NCBI GenBank assembly: GCA_023974075.1
Contig: CM043801.1
Coordinates: 28,625,504 to 28,689,503, forward strand
Source of the DNA: Chaenocephalus aceratus
Lineage: Eukaryota; Chordata; Actinopteri; Perciformes; Channichthyidae
Direction of reading: 5' to 3'
DNA: 64,000 nucleotides
In this document: positions 13,139 through 28,475 of the stretch, piece by piece
Layout of the letters: every line of letters starts with the position of its first letter
How positions within the stretch are numbered: position 1 is the first letter of the stretch
Program-made: the position numbers and the translations under genes
Notes under the pieces: generated by a model
What the model was told of the DNA's origin: nothing
Database searches by the model: none
Seen by the model: the letters and a program-made list of their open reading frames with translations, nothing else

Positions 13139-13139
<1 letters not shown>
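12082..13139. other. intergenic, no gene recognised
   Basis: A poly-G tract lies at about 12191-12204. No conserved coding or RNA feature is seen. Confidence 0.45.
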
Positions 13140-13183
<44 letters not shown>

Positions 13184-13327
13184 CCCTTTCCACACACACA
13201 CACACACACACACTTGACACATGCGTATAGCCATGTCCCTTTGTGGACCGTTGCCATGCAACATATCTCTGATTGGGTTAGTTGAGCTCTGGTGCATGTG
13301 CACACGGACACGCACACGCACGCACGC

Positions 13328-13359
<32 letters not shown>
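13140..13359. repeat. clustered (CA)n tracts
   Basis: Perfect CA runs at 13141-13180 and 13191-13213 and an imperfect CA/CG-containing run at about 13302-13359 form one low-complexity cluster. All open frames here are repeat artefacts. Confidence 0.97.
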
Positions 13360-16300
13360 TGTTTGGCTGATGAGGATCAGATCACACACACGCTGCCTCG
13401 CCACACCCATCCTCCTCTCCCGCGGGACACAGCTGCCAAGGATGGAGCGGGGGGGAAGCCGCGGGGCTGATCCTGGAGGAGCTCTGCTGCTCAGCGCAGG
13501 CTTCTCTCCGCGAGCTCCTTTGAGACGTTGGATGGTTCTTCAGTTTGAGTTACAGGTGCATTTACCCAAATGTATTCACCCTTCGTCTCTGTTTCAGAAA
13601 CCGTACCTTTTAAAATTCTAAAACCAGTTGGAAATGTCATGATGTGGTGAGTATTGACCAATAAAAACACACCTTTTTGCTCATAAATCAGTTTGACCTC
13701 CTATTCCTGTTGTGCACAACACACTGGTGCTTTGAGTGTCTCGCTTTCTCTTCCATTTCTGATGATTAAGCCTCGGAAAGATTCATTCAACTTGATAGGA
13801 GCTCAGGTCGACATCGCCCTGAAGAGAGCAGCAGCTTGTTGCTGTGGTTGCTGGAGGATGTTTCACTTGGATGTGATTGTTGTGTTTCAGACACATATTG
13901 CTGATCACGCCCACTCAACTTTTAAAGGTTTACTGCTTCTTGTTTTGATGTGAGTAGCAAACAAAACACTCAAGATGTGTGACCTCTCTCTGTTTCACAT
14001 TATCTATATCAACTTTACATTTGTATGTGTTTCAAAGATTAGACATTCATTAGAAAATGTTGTTGTTTACAAAATTTATTCATACAAATCTTACAACACT
14101 TTCATAACATTGAGAAACGTAAAACCCCATATAAGGACTCCTGTGTGTATAACGATGTTACTTGTACTAAGGTTCACTTTTTAAACACATTGTTTTCAGA
14201 TAGATAAGATTAAACATTGAGGTAAGGCGTTTGGCGCTTTCAGAAATATCAACAACAGGCATTTTCTATGATCTGACAACATCTTGGTCATGTTCTGAAA
14301 CCCTTGGAATCTTTATAGTGATGCACAGAGTTCTAAATAATATGTCGGGGCTATTTTCTGATTATTAAATTACTGACCAATATCAAAATAATCAACAACA
14401 CCTCATAATCAACAATAACAAACACTGGTCATTGTTCACAACTCTCACAGACACTGAACACCCCAATCTCATGCACACACACACACACAACACACACACA
14501 TTGCCTGCACCATCAACATATACACATTCTATTCTTTTTTTTTTTTTACTTTTATACTCAGTAAATCATTGGCCATGCTTTTACAAAAAAGCCTAATTCT
14601 ACTACTCTTGGGGCAGACTAAACTGAGCGGAAAAGGAAGTTTCAATATAAGCTAATGGACTGCAGCATTGTAGGGCCACTAAAATTGCCATCTGTCACTT
14701 GTGGCGAATTTCTTATATCGTTTTTTTTCTCATGTCGAAGCAAGGCACCAAAGCCAAAAGCTGTTTCAACTCAACATTCGCATTCAGTCTCTCATTCACA
14801 CAAATACACACCAATAGTCACACACCTACATCCGCACACAGACACACGCACACATGCCCACCAAGCAGCTACATCCGCACACACACGTTCACACAAAGCC
14901 TGTAGAATAAAGCCAGATTGAAGGAGTGTATTGATAGGTGCTATGGGGGAACACAGGCCACTCATTGGATTGCAGGGGTGCATAAAGCATTTGCATAATA
15001 TCGAATAAATACATGAGATATCTCCCTAATATAAGTCAATGGGAAGATCCCGCTTCTTGAGGGCTGAATTTCATTCTCCTCCATGGTGCGAGAAGGGAAC
15101 TCACATATTGTAAGTCTGATGCCAGAGTGATGGGAATTCAACACCTGATATTTTCCATCAGACTCCTTGACCCTGATGTCACTTTGGCAGGTCAGAAAAC
15201 ACCTCTTTTTTTCTCTGTTCCCAGGTGCGACAACCTCTCTCAGGCTTGTGGGTGCCATAACCCTTCTTTTATGTAACTTAGTTTTCTCTCTTTCACTCAC
15301 ATTATCTCTTCATCTCCATGCATCCACTCTCCTCGTCTCTTCATCACATCCTCACTGCACAAACCTCGGTAGACATCCCACGCAGATCAGCTTCGTCTTA
15401 ACAACAAATCACAGCACTGTCAAATCAACTATATAACACGGCGATCTAGAAGCAAAAATAATCTTTTTCTAAAACGCTACCAGGACAAAGGCAATCAGCA
15501 AGAAGGGGGTCCAGTGTCTTGTCTCATTATATCCACAATGACAGCAGCAGGGGAGGTAACAATTCAACAAGTCAGTGCAGTACCAGTTTCCACCACCTCC
15601 AGCCCTCCTTGTTCACATTCCCAACACATCTGGGGGGGGGGGGGAGTGGTGCTGAAATATGCTTAGCACAGCCCATCTCCCAAACAGCACAATCCAAAAA
15701 AAGCACAATGGCATGCATGCAGTTTCTAAGCAAAAGTAGCAAAGGTGTCAGTTTCCACATGCACCAATAAATAAGAAGAGTTTAAATATTCCTCACTGGA
15801 ACTCAGATGCTACCGTTCCTCCCTCCACCTCTTGTCACAAGTTAAAAAATGCTTCATTTCCTGCATCTTTACATGTTCTGGGTCCATTCTGAATATTTGG
15901 AGTGCTGCCCAAATACAATCAACAGTAGAAGCACAATCTTCTGAATAATCCTGTTGACTGAGCACAGACAACATTGAGATGGATATGTGCACTGTGTAAT
16001 TTCTATACTGTACATAATACACACATATGGAACATTCTTAACACAGTCCTATCGAGAACGTCTTTTCTCCTTACAGTATAGGACTTGTTGAGGCAAGTGA
16101 GCAAGCAGTGTTTGCCGCATACTGTTAACAGCAACTTGAGTGCTTTTGATTTATCTTTAGGAAAGGCTATAATGCCCTTGGAAAAGCCTTGCAATTACAT
16201 TTCTGTTTAAAAGAGGGTCCGATTTTACCACCAGTTACATGAATGGTTGTGTAAGTCAATCAGTTTTTCCATCAAATGGGAGGCTGTTCAACAAAAGCCG

Positions 16301-16534
16301 TCTGAATTCCCCTGGAGGGGCAGCAAGCCAAACAAACCAACAGACTCCCATTAAGGGAGTGAGGAGGGGGGGGAGGGGGGGGGCAAAATCTATCATTGGA
16401 TAAGCCAGATATGCCTCACAGCATGCTCACTGCTTCTTTGGGCCTGTTTGGAATACAAACAACACTAAAAAAATAGAACGTTGGTTACAAAAATAAGTAT
16501 AACATTCAATACTTTGATTGTCTTTTTAAATCTA
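13360..16534. other. region downstream of adcyap1, no gene recognised
   Basis: AT-rich sequence with short CA tracts (14475-14502, CA-rich 14795-14895), poly-T near 14536-14548 and G-runs near 15631-15644 and 16366-16383. No coding exon was recognised. It could contain longer alternative 3' UTR of adcyap1, but nothing seen here requires it. Confidence 0.4.
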
Positions 16535-16915
16535 TTTATTTTCTGCATATGTAGATGACCTTTGAAGATTTCAAGCGCATAATGTTGAAGGTGCACAATT
16601 ATCTTTTTTTTGTAGCCTACTAATTTCTTCTTTTTTTTTTTTTTAAGTCATTTTGTTTTGTTTTTAACATCTGAACATGAAAATAAAATATTGGTCCACA
16701 AAGTATAACTGTGCGGTATCAAGTGCTTTTGTACAAAAAGAAAAAAAAAACCGATATTATTATTAAAATATTCATTTTAATGGCTTTACTTCATACATAA
16801 ATACATGTTGAAAGAACACAGGCGCAATCCACTGGTTGGTCAGATATATTTGAATGACTTTGATTTAACGACTGGATGTATATACACAGGAGGGCAGCTT
16901 GGCGCTTTAAAAACG
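16535..16915 (-). other. adcyap1: adcyap1 3' UTR with candidate poly(A) signal
   Basis: Downstream of the adcyap1 stop on the minus strand, the first canonical AATAAA hexamer is at 16540-16535, about 375 nt past the stop. The stretch is A/T-rich with poly-T runs. Use of this signal is inferred; later signals are possible. Confidence 0.45.
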
Positions 16916-17099
16916 CTACAAATAGGCAAGTCGGCGTCCTTTGTTCCTAACTCTCTGTCTGTACCTTCTTCCCAGAACCGCTGCCAGGTATTTCTGCACG
17001 GCCATCTGCTTTCTATAGCGACTGTAGCTGTCGGTGAAGATCCCATCTGAATGTCTTTTGGATAGGGGCTCTGACTCTTCCTCCATGCTGTTGTCTTCA
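16916..17099 (-). CDS. adcyap1: adcyap1 exon 5: PACAP-38 and stop
   Basis: Acceptor TTTTTCAG precedes 17099. The exon reads a short Glu-rich linker, Lys-Arg, then the whole PACAP-38 sequence: [16 protein letters not shown], a mid part [10 protein letters not shown] followed by GRR, a basic C-terminal half ending VRNK, GRR and the tail LAYL with TAG at 16918-16916. The N-terminal 27 residues are nearly invariant across vertebrates, which makes this the strongest identification in the window. Confidence 0.98.
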
Positions 17100-19237
17100 C
17101 TGAAAAATAACAAACGAAATAACATTAGTTAAATCTGAAGCCTTCCATTACTCCACAGATTTCTGCTGTTTTTGATTGGACAGGCGCTTTGATAATTTTA
17201 ATATGTTGCATAATGTAAAGTTGCCTACAATCATTAATACATCGTAATTTGGCCTTTAATAGTATTGTTTTTCGTTTGGAAAAGAGCGGCAAGCAAGACA
17301 GTGTAAAAGAAACAGTGATTTTAAGCGTTTTTACAAAAGTTATACATATTAATTTGCAGCCAATTGGAAAATTCGACGCATTTTTTTTTTTTCATTAAAA
17401 CTTAGGAAATCAATTTATGGATGTATCACATTTAAATTGAAGTTTATTTTAGCCTCAGAAAGAACAGGACCCTCGGGACTGCCACAACAAAAACAGAAAC
17501 AAAATGATTTTTTTTTTATGGAGAGAGATACAAATAAATGAAAGGAAACCACACAATGAAAGACAGTGATGCAGCAGCCGTGTGGCAAACGGAGAAAACA
17601 TAAAAGATGATGACTGCAGGTGAACGCTTATAAGAAATGCCTGCTTACCCTGCACGAATTGTCACCAGAGATGCGATGATAATGTCTCGGCTGTTAAACT
17701 GACCCAGGATCTCCCTCAAGGCTCTATCTAATTCTTCCTCAGCATGCCTTTCTGGTCTAGATGATAAAACGCCAAAACACATAGATCATCAGTGACTAAA
17801 AAAGCGCAGACAAAATGATCAAAAGTAGCCTAAAATGTCCCCACCCACCCTCAGCTCCAATATACATCAGGTGAAATTAAATCGGAGCCTTCTTGCACAA
17901 GACTACCCTTGCTCCTTATTAACAGTATTTTTGAACCAACAGTTTAGGCTACTCGTAATGAAAATAACACTGAACAAATAACATGAGGAACTCTGGGGAA
18001 AACAAAGCAAGCAAACATTATCGCAAAACAGCAAAAAAGTCATTAAAATGGAATCCAGATCGAGGCTTTAGCTGCGATCTGAAAGCACATGTACCTTTTC
18101 TCTGGTGGGTAGTATAGCGTGTATGCGTCGTCGTTTAGAGATGGTGGGCTTCGTATAGCAATCTGATCGCCATCAAAGCCCATGTCGGATAATGAATTCC
18201 CATCCTCATCGAAGGCGTCGTTTTCAAGTCTGCAAAAGGGGGAGCACTCATCACAAATCTGATCTGTGCACAAGTGGGACGCAACAGTGAAAGAATGCCA
18301 ACATGTCTGCATCAGTTTTCTAAAATCACTGGGAGTTTAACTGCATTAGAGATAAGGGAAGAAAGGGGACAACATGTACAATCTGCAGGTGTTTTTTGCA
18401 ATAAAATCAGCATACGAATTATTTCAATTTTGATTAAAAAACAAATAATATTCTTAAATGTAATAAATAAAGCTTTATTGTATTGGTTTCATTAAAAAAA
18501 AAAAAATTCATCGGGAATGTAAATATGGTTTGTAATTCCAATTAGCTGCTGCTGCTCTCAACACAGGCTACAGCCTCATTATTATTTAGGTATCGAAACA
18601 ATGGGTGTGAAAATTACCACATTTAGAGTAGGCGTGGAGTCAAAAAGGTGTTAAAAGAATGCCGCAATTAGCAGTGAAATATTAGAATCAATAAGAGCCA
18701 CGCCCAAATGATGAATGTTTTTCACAAGGAAAAAAAAGAATTCATCTTAAATGGATAGAGCTCTCCTATTCGTTTCGCCTCGCCTCTCCTTGGTGACGCC
18801 AGTCCACCGTCATCCCAAGAGCTATCCATTGCCTTGACTGTACTCTCATTTTTAATCAGTGTCCCCCCGGACAGAAACCGTTACGCTATTTCCATAATCA
18901 TTTTCCACAGAAGACCTGTATACGTGTAAATGACTGTATTTCCTTTTGTTATTCCTCTTAATTATGTGGTTACAAATTGCGAAAAAGTTATTTTAGTGCC
19001 CAAATCCAAATATTTGAATTAAATATATCATTATTCACGATGCAAACCCATTCTTGAACAATAATGATCGGCAGAAACATGGATAAAATACTACAAATCA
19101 GGTAATAAAGACTGATGAAGCACGGTTACCTACCTAATCTTAGGGTAACTTAGTCCGATAGGTGTGCAGAAGACGCTGTAGTGCATTAAGATTCCGTAGA
19201 CGAGCAAGATTAAAGTCGCTTTACTCGAACTGGCCAT
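16916..19237 (-). CDS. adcyap1: PACAP/PRP preproneuropeptide gene (coding span)
   Basis: Four coding exons on the minus strand: 19134-19237, 18095-18229, 17649-17756 and 16916-17099 (104+135+108+184 = 531 nt, 176 codons plus stop). All have GT-AG junctions and compatible phases. The product is the precursor of pituitary adenylate cyclase-activating polypeptide, a secretin-family neuropeptide that signals through class B receptors PAC1 and VPAC. Visible in order: signal peptide ([16 protein letters not shown]...), acidic propeptide, PRP/GHRH-like peptide, a Lys-Arg cleavage site, and PACAP starting [21 protein letters not shown]-27 ends before a Gly-Arg-Arg amidation site and PACAP-38 before a second Gly-Arg-Arg. 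All frames are intact. Teleosts can carry two paralogues (a/b), and I cannot say which this is. Confidence 0.97.
17649..17756 (-). CDS. adcyap1: adcyap1 exon 4: PRP / GHRH-like peptide
   Basis: 108 nt between acceptor ATCTAG and donor GG|GTAAGC. It encodes [19 protein letters not shown] and then a divergent C-terminal half ending in Gly. This position in the precursor is PACAP-related peptide (the fish GHRH-like peptide). The usual HAD-G start is replaced by HAEEEL and the second half departs from the common SARKYLHSL pattern, so a changed or relaxed role is possible. Confidence 0.93.
18095..18229 (-). CDS. adcyap1: adcyap1 exon 3: propeptide
   Basis: 135 nt between acceptor TTTTGCAG and donor AAAAG|GTACAT. 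It encodes [19 protein letters not shown] and the propeptide ending YYPPEK, with an Arg split across the next junction to form the Lys-Arg site. The acidic EDGNS..D.GFD signature is typical of PACAP precursors. Confidence 0.95.
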
Positions 19238-19238
19238 G
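19134..19238 (-). CDS. adcyap1: adcyap1 exon 2: start codon and signal peptide
   Basis: The acceptor TTTTTTCTAACAG ends one base before the ATG (A at 19237). The exon encodes the signal peptide [20 protein letters not shown] and the start of the propeptide (SYPKI), ending AAGATTAG|GTAGGT at 19134. The start is fixed by the family-conserved MASSSKAT sequence and by the acceptor next to it. Confidence 0.95.
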
Positions 19239-19583
19239 CTGTTAGAAAAAATGAAAAAACAGGCGTAACATTAAACAGGTTAGTCAGTCCTATCGAAACA
19301 ACATGCTCTTTGTTTCTGTCATATTCAACATGCTGTGCTACTTCTCTGATCAAACTACAACGCTGGATCGAATAATAATGAACATAAACTACAAAACACA
19401 ACGTCCGTTTGCCAGAACAAAAAAAAAACGTAAAAGTTGAACTGGTATTGAATCCTTTGCATGAAGCAGGAAAGTAATTACAATTATAAGCAGATCTCCA
19501 TGCAGTGCATACAAAAAAAGATAATTTTCCATTACTTTCTCTCGCTTTCCATCAATAGATGTATCCGCAGATAAAGCACATAC

Positions 19584-19835
19584 CTATAGCAGGGGAGCAG
19601 GGAGGCTGTAGGATGTGATCCGGGTGTGGTGGTGAGTGAGAGGAAGAGAGACGGTTTCCTTCTCACGGCACTTCGTTCCCTGGCTGAAGCGCCTCCGTCG
19701 TCTCCTTATGTTCCCCTCGGTGCAGCCTATCTCACCTTCACACACAATGAATGGCACTCAAGCAGACGCAAACAAACCCGGTGTGAAAGTGCGCTGTGAG
19801 CTCCTCTGCATATCGCTGCTCTAAACTTTGTCCTG
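19584..19835 (-). other. adcyap1: adcyap1 exon 1, 5' UTR (probable)
   Basis: A strong donor, GCTATAG|GTATGTGC, on the minus strand ends a non-coding exon at 19584. Its partner is the acceptor at the start codon exon. The 5' boundary is a guess from the TATA-like GATAAAAAT at about 19861-19853. Confidence 0.55.
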
Positions 19836-19847
19836 TGCTGTGATTGC

Positions 19848-19945
19848 CTTGGATTTTTATCTATGTATCCTAAGCCTTGCCCCCCCCTCCCCTCCTCCTC
19901 TTCCTCCCTCCAATATGTCACATTAGGATGCTATAGACGTCATCA
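19848..19945 (-). promoter_or_regulatory. adcyap1: adcyap1 promoter: TATA-like box and CRE-like site
   Basis: On the minus strand, GATAAAAAT (about 19861-19853) resembles a TATA box. About 75-80 bp further upstream lies GATGACGTCT, a one-mismatch cAMP response element (TGACGTCT at 19942-19935). CRE control of mammalian PACAP genes is known; function here is inferred from position. Confidence 0.45.
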
Positions 19946-23850
<3,905 letters not shown>

Positions 23851-23852
23851 AA

Positions 23853-23858
23853 TATAAA
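23853..23858 (+). promoter_or_regulatory. yes1: TATA box of proposed yes1 first exon
   Basis: GAATATAAAGG contains TATAAA about 30 bp upstream of a GC-richer non-coding block that ends in a good donor at 24048. This is inferred; no transcript evidence is available. Confidence 0.4.
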
Positions 23859-23883
23859 GGATCCCAGCGGAGGACTTTGGGCT

Positions 23884-24048
23884 GGGGAAGTAGTTATCGG
23901 TATGGGACAGACGGAAGACTGAGATTTCCACGTTAGAGCTCCTGATTCCACTCCTTTGAGCTGCGACGGAAATAAAAACGTGCAGGAAAACACGAAGATC
24001 ACAGGACGCATTAGCCGAGGCACAACAACTGCAGAGGTCGCTTTTAAG
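23884..24048 (+). other. yes1: yes1 non-coding first exon (probable)
   Basis: Sequence ending CTTTTAAG|GTAAGC provides a near-consensus donor at 24048/24049. Src-family genes have non-coding first exons followed by a long intron, and the next plus-strand acceptor with a coding exon is at 40723, giving a 16.7-kb intron 1. The 5' end is estimated from the TATAAA at 23853. Confidence 0.5.
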
Positions 24049-24801
24049 GTAAGCAGTGCTCGTCTAAAAAGTAGCATTTTGTCTTGGAAGTGTGTGAGAA
24101 GGGCCTGGTTTGTGCTGTGGACACTCGGGGAAAGTTTAGGAAAAGAGATCAGGAGAGTTTTCTTGGTGTTTTTGTTCTAACAAAAGTCGGTTTCATTGCG
24201 ATTTCCCGAAGCAGGACCGGGTTATTTGCCTTCATTAGGTGGGTGGAGGAAAACAATGAGAAAACCCGCCGGAACAATGCTAGATAGCTGCATTTGCACC
24301 ATTTGAACCATGAATAAGCACCATAACAAAACAATTCCATTTCTGTAACTTGTTTAGCCCAATTGTACATAATGTGTGTTGACTTTCTTTCAATTCACGT
24401 AACAAACTTCAAACTCCTTTCCATACTCCTTTCTTTCTGCCTCACCCAATGTCTATCTCTCTCCACACTATCAGCTGCTGCAGGCCTCAGCTGTTAAAGG
24501 CCTTTATTGCAGTGTTGAAACAAAGCTTCCAAGATGACAAAACATCTGCATTTAAAGCCTTTTGCACTAGTTTCCAATTCAACTGGACTTCCTCAGATTT
24601 GTAGACACACAAAAATCGTGTGTGTGTGAGATGATAAAGTACAGATAAAGCTGTATTGGTGTGTGTGTTCAAATAGTCCCTGTCCCAAATCGTGCATGTG
24701 TTGGTTGTGGGTGCTTATATACTCCGTGCCACAGTAATCCTCCTCCATGGTAATCCCTCTGCTAGTACAGACCCAGTTGGCTGGACACACACACACACAC
24801 A

Positions 24802-24849
<48 letters not shown>

Positions 24850-27117
24850 CTGGAAAGCAGAGGGCTGTTGGCAGAGGAGTGAGGAGCGCTAACAGGTGGT
24901 GCTGGCCTGGGTTCAGGGACTTGAGTTTTAACTGGAGGCTTTAAGAATGTCCTCATAGCACCAATGAGACCCTACTGTATCATTACAGTTGGCTAATTAG
25001 AGACTTCCATCTTCTTCTGTCCCAGCCAAAAGTTAAAAGTCATAACGTTACACACTCAAACTTGAACAAATGTTTGTTTTTGGATGAGAGAACGAGAATC
25101 CTCATATTTCAGATATCCTCAGTCAGCACAGAGAACAAGAGAAGCTTCTCTATTTTATAGCCTGAAGATGGCCCTTCCCTCTCTCCAGCCATTGACAGGC
25201 ACAGCAGGTGGTCTCAGTGGCATGAATGGATTCGGAAGGAAGTCCCCCTTTCCCCCGCGCCGCCCCCCCTCTCACTGTGTGATTGGCAGGGATGGCAGGT
25301 TGCCCTGAAGATAACAGCGAGCTGCGCCTCAGAGAGTGTGGCCAGGGCAGTTACTGGGTGTAACGCTCCAGTAGCCGTTTGCAGACCCTGGTATACCCCC
25401 GCACAGCTCTGAGATTGTGGGCAGAAAGTCGTTCAACTTAACTTCCAGGTTTATTATGCGCTGGATTATATTTCGGTAGCATGAGCAGTTCCGCTTGTGG
25501 ATGTTCACATTCAGCGCTTTGCCTCAAGGCATGTAAAACTGTTCAAAGACTATAACATACATTTTTAATCACAGCGTGATGCAGTGCTGAAATGATCAAT
25601 GCAAATCAACATTGTGGTGATCATGGTGTCAAGCCAATATTCACTGGTTTCACCTTCCTAAATGTGAGGATTTGCTGCTTCTTTGGGGTTTATATTGTTA
25701 TCATTTGAATACTTTTCAGACAAAACAATAACAATTTCAACATGTTGCCTTTTTTATCCCAGCTTTTCATTATTGCACTAATTTCTCTGACAGGGATTGA
25801 AAAGCTTTTATCCTACTGCTGATACAATACCTGCTTTCAAAGACTTACATCTAAGTCTGACCTTCCTTGCCATCTAGTGACGACATGCCTTTTTCCTTCA
25901 CCCTGTGCACCAGTGACGTAGCTTGGTGTTAAAGTAGCAGCAGCAGCATCTCAGCTGGGTGTGGTCAGATGTTCAAGAGACTTGGCGGTCATTGAGACTG
26001 AAAATAGCTCCCAATTAGAAAAATACACAACCTGTGAGTCGTGTTGCTTCAGGTAACAAAGATTTGATAAATACAACGCAACTAGTCCAGTTGGAGAAAT
26101 GCAATTTTAACCATTTCATAATCTTTCTTTCCCACGCAATTCCTTATTTTATCTTATTTCAGAAACGATTACGAGGTAAACAGATAGTGTCCTGATTGGT
26201 TGGGCGTCTAATTGTGCTTTTAATAAAAGTTGTGTCAAGTTAACCTTCTGCCCATTCCTGTGTTGTTTTGCTGAAAAACCCTTGCATTGACACTGCAATG
26301 CATTGTCCTCCTGAAAAAGATGAAACCATTGTTTATTTACAAAACGGTTTTTCAGGTTTTTTGCAACCCTGTTTTCGGAGTCTTTGTAGTGTCAAGCCTT
26401 GAAACTCATTAATCATAAACTCCCCCCTGGACTTTCTGGAATGTATTTCATGCCTCATTGGTAGTACCCTCACTTCTCCAAAAAACACCTTTTGGTTTCA
26501 AAGTCCGCTTCTAACCTTTCAACTAAGAAAGGCAGCTATACACATAATGTTGCATAAATAGATAGTAACTAATATGATCAGATCAAGACAGGTTTAGTGC
26601 AAAAGCATACATTTCTGGCCTACCCTAACGTTGCAAAAACTCTAATCATATTCTAAAGTTACTGAATTCACAACCTTTACAAGTGCGTTAGTTTTGTCCC
26701 CAGTGACAGCAAAGTCGTCTGCTCAAAGGTCGACGGGCCTCTCCCAGAACACTCCAGAGTTTCATGTTATCGTATGAGTCAGGTTTACGACAGTTCAGAG
26801 CTGAGTCATGATGGATTAACGCATTACAACATGGTAGCCAAAGAGATCCCATTTAGACACACCTTCGTTATCAAAACTCACGGAAATATCACAGCAGATC
26901 CTCTGTAATGTGTGCGATAAAGATAAAGGAGGGACTATGAGGGCAATGAACAGTGGTTTATATCAGATGGTGTATTTTGTTGCACATATTTTAAGCTACG
27001 GTTGAGCTTTCTGCTTGTCTAGAAAACATTTCATAACTTTTCATGACTGCCACATTTCTTCTGTTTTGCAACAATTTTTCCTCTTGGAATGCCAGGGTTA
27101 AATAAATGTTTTCTGCA
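24049..27117 (+). other. yes1: yes1 intron 1, proximal part
   Basis: No exon or transposon was recognised apart from the CA tract listed separately. Confidence 0.4.
24785..24848. repeat. (CA)n microsatellite
   Basis: About 32 CA units with one CC interruption near 24809. Confidence 0.97.
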
Positions 27118-27125
27118 TTTTTCAC

Positions 27126-28079
27126 TAGGGATGTCCCGATCACCTTTTTTTTGCTCCCGATCCCGATTCCGATCATTTGATTTTGACAATCTTGCCGATA
27201 CCCGATTTTTCCCGATCCGATCTTTATGCAATGCATTAAGAGAAAAAAAAGGAACAGATAACGGCTGGTCATCCAACGCGATGAATTCAGCTATCTTGGC
27301 TGTTATTTTGTTGGCCTTTTCACTGTTCTGGGGCAGTTTCTCTTTCCTTTTAGAAGTCTCTGAAATGGTCGGTTGTTTCAGTGCCGTTACCTGAGTAGCC
27401 GCTGTGTACTCGTCGTCGTGTTGTTGTTGTTTTGTTTCTCAGGTGGTGTATTAGATTGGTCGTGTTGAACGTAGAGCTCTGTTCTTTCCACCACGCGGAA
27501 CCTCTGCCTTGCAAACATTGCATCTGGCTGTTTACACTGCCTTCACTTTCAATTTTATAATACTTTCCAGGACTCCTGACATTTTCTCTGTCCCGGACTC
27601 CCGAGTCACCAGCTGAACGTAGCCTCTCGTTAGCTTACTGCTACTATTAGACACTGCGCCACTCTGTTGCCAGATTTCAGAGAAATAAGCAACCAGGTCT
27701 GAAAACAAGCCCAAAGAAAGCAACACATACATGATGTTGTGTCATTTTAAACCAAAACTAAGGCCTCAGGATGACTTTAAGACGTGAACATGGTCATTTT
27801 TGTTTTGTAACATTAAATATTAATTTAAAAAAATATATATATATTAAAAAAAAATCTCGATCCCCGAATTTTTTCTCCCGATTCCGATCTTTTGAAAATC
27901 ACGTGATCGGCTCCGATCCCCGATCACGTGATCGGCTCCGATCACGTGATCGGCTCCGATCCCCGATCACGTGATCGGCTCCGATCACGTGATCGGCTCC
28001 GATCCCCGATCACGTGATCGGCTCCGATCACGTGATCGGCTCCGATCCCCGATCACGTGATCGGATCGGGACATCAATA
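27126..28079. mobile_element. hAT-like non-autonomous element with TSD TTTTTCAC
   Basis: A 954-bp element starting TAGGGATGTCCCGATC and ending GATCGGGACATCAATA (inverse of the start with two mismatches). Exact 8-bp direct repeats TTTTTCAC flank it (27118-27125 and 28080-28087), the duplication length of hAT transposases. A second copy lies at 32298-33080. Internally it is CCGATC-rich at both ends and carries no intact ORF. Its right arm holds the CACGTG palindrome array. Confidence 0.88.
27897..28065. repeat. tandem array of GATCACGTGATC palindromes
   Basis: CACGTG occurs eight times at 27900, 27925, 27943, 27968, 27986, 28011, 28029 and 28054. Spacings alternate 25 and 18 bp, so the higher-order unit is 43 bp (about 3.5 copies). 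Seven of the eight copies sit in the 12-bp palindrome GATCACGTGATC. The related element at 32298-33080 has one copy at the same place, so the array expanded in this copy or its lineage. Confidence 0.95.
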
Positions 28080-28337
28080 TTTTTCACCAAAGAGGGTGGT
28101 CAATTCCTCCTGCTTTGCATGCCTGTAAAACTGTTAGTGTTAACTTGGTAACTGATTTATTGAAAACTTCGAGCGATAGAATGACTAACAAAGAACTGCT
28201 AACAGAGCACTTATATACTAATAAAGGACTGGCTTATCTATAGCCAGTTGAGTAGCACTTGAAATGTTTGTCTTTCTGAAACCTTATGTACTTATATGAT
28301 TCTGTTTTCTTCAAGGTTGTGTCTCCTGGTCAATGTA

Positions 28338-28402
28338 CTTATTGTAAGTCGCTTTGGATAAAAGCGTCAGCTAAATGCAATGTAATGTAATGTAATGTAA
28401 TT
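28338..28402 (+). mobile_element. SINE 3' end fragment
   Basis: TAAGTCGCTTTGGATAAAAG is followed by AGCTAAATGCAATGTAATG and an (ATGTA)n tail. This is the same 3' end as the SINE at 8167-8370. Confidence 0.75.
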
Positions 28403-28475
28403 AAAAAAACCTCTCGAGTACACATGTGAGTTTGCCATTAGACATGTTGGTATTAGTTCACCTCAGTGTAAGGGC

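Noticed and set aside
27897..28065. CRISPR-like repeat array
   Set aside because: The repeats are short, lack unique spacers, lie inside a transposon and the genome is vertebrate.
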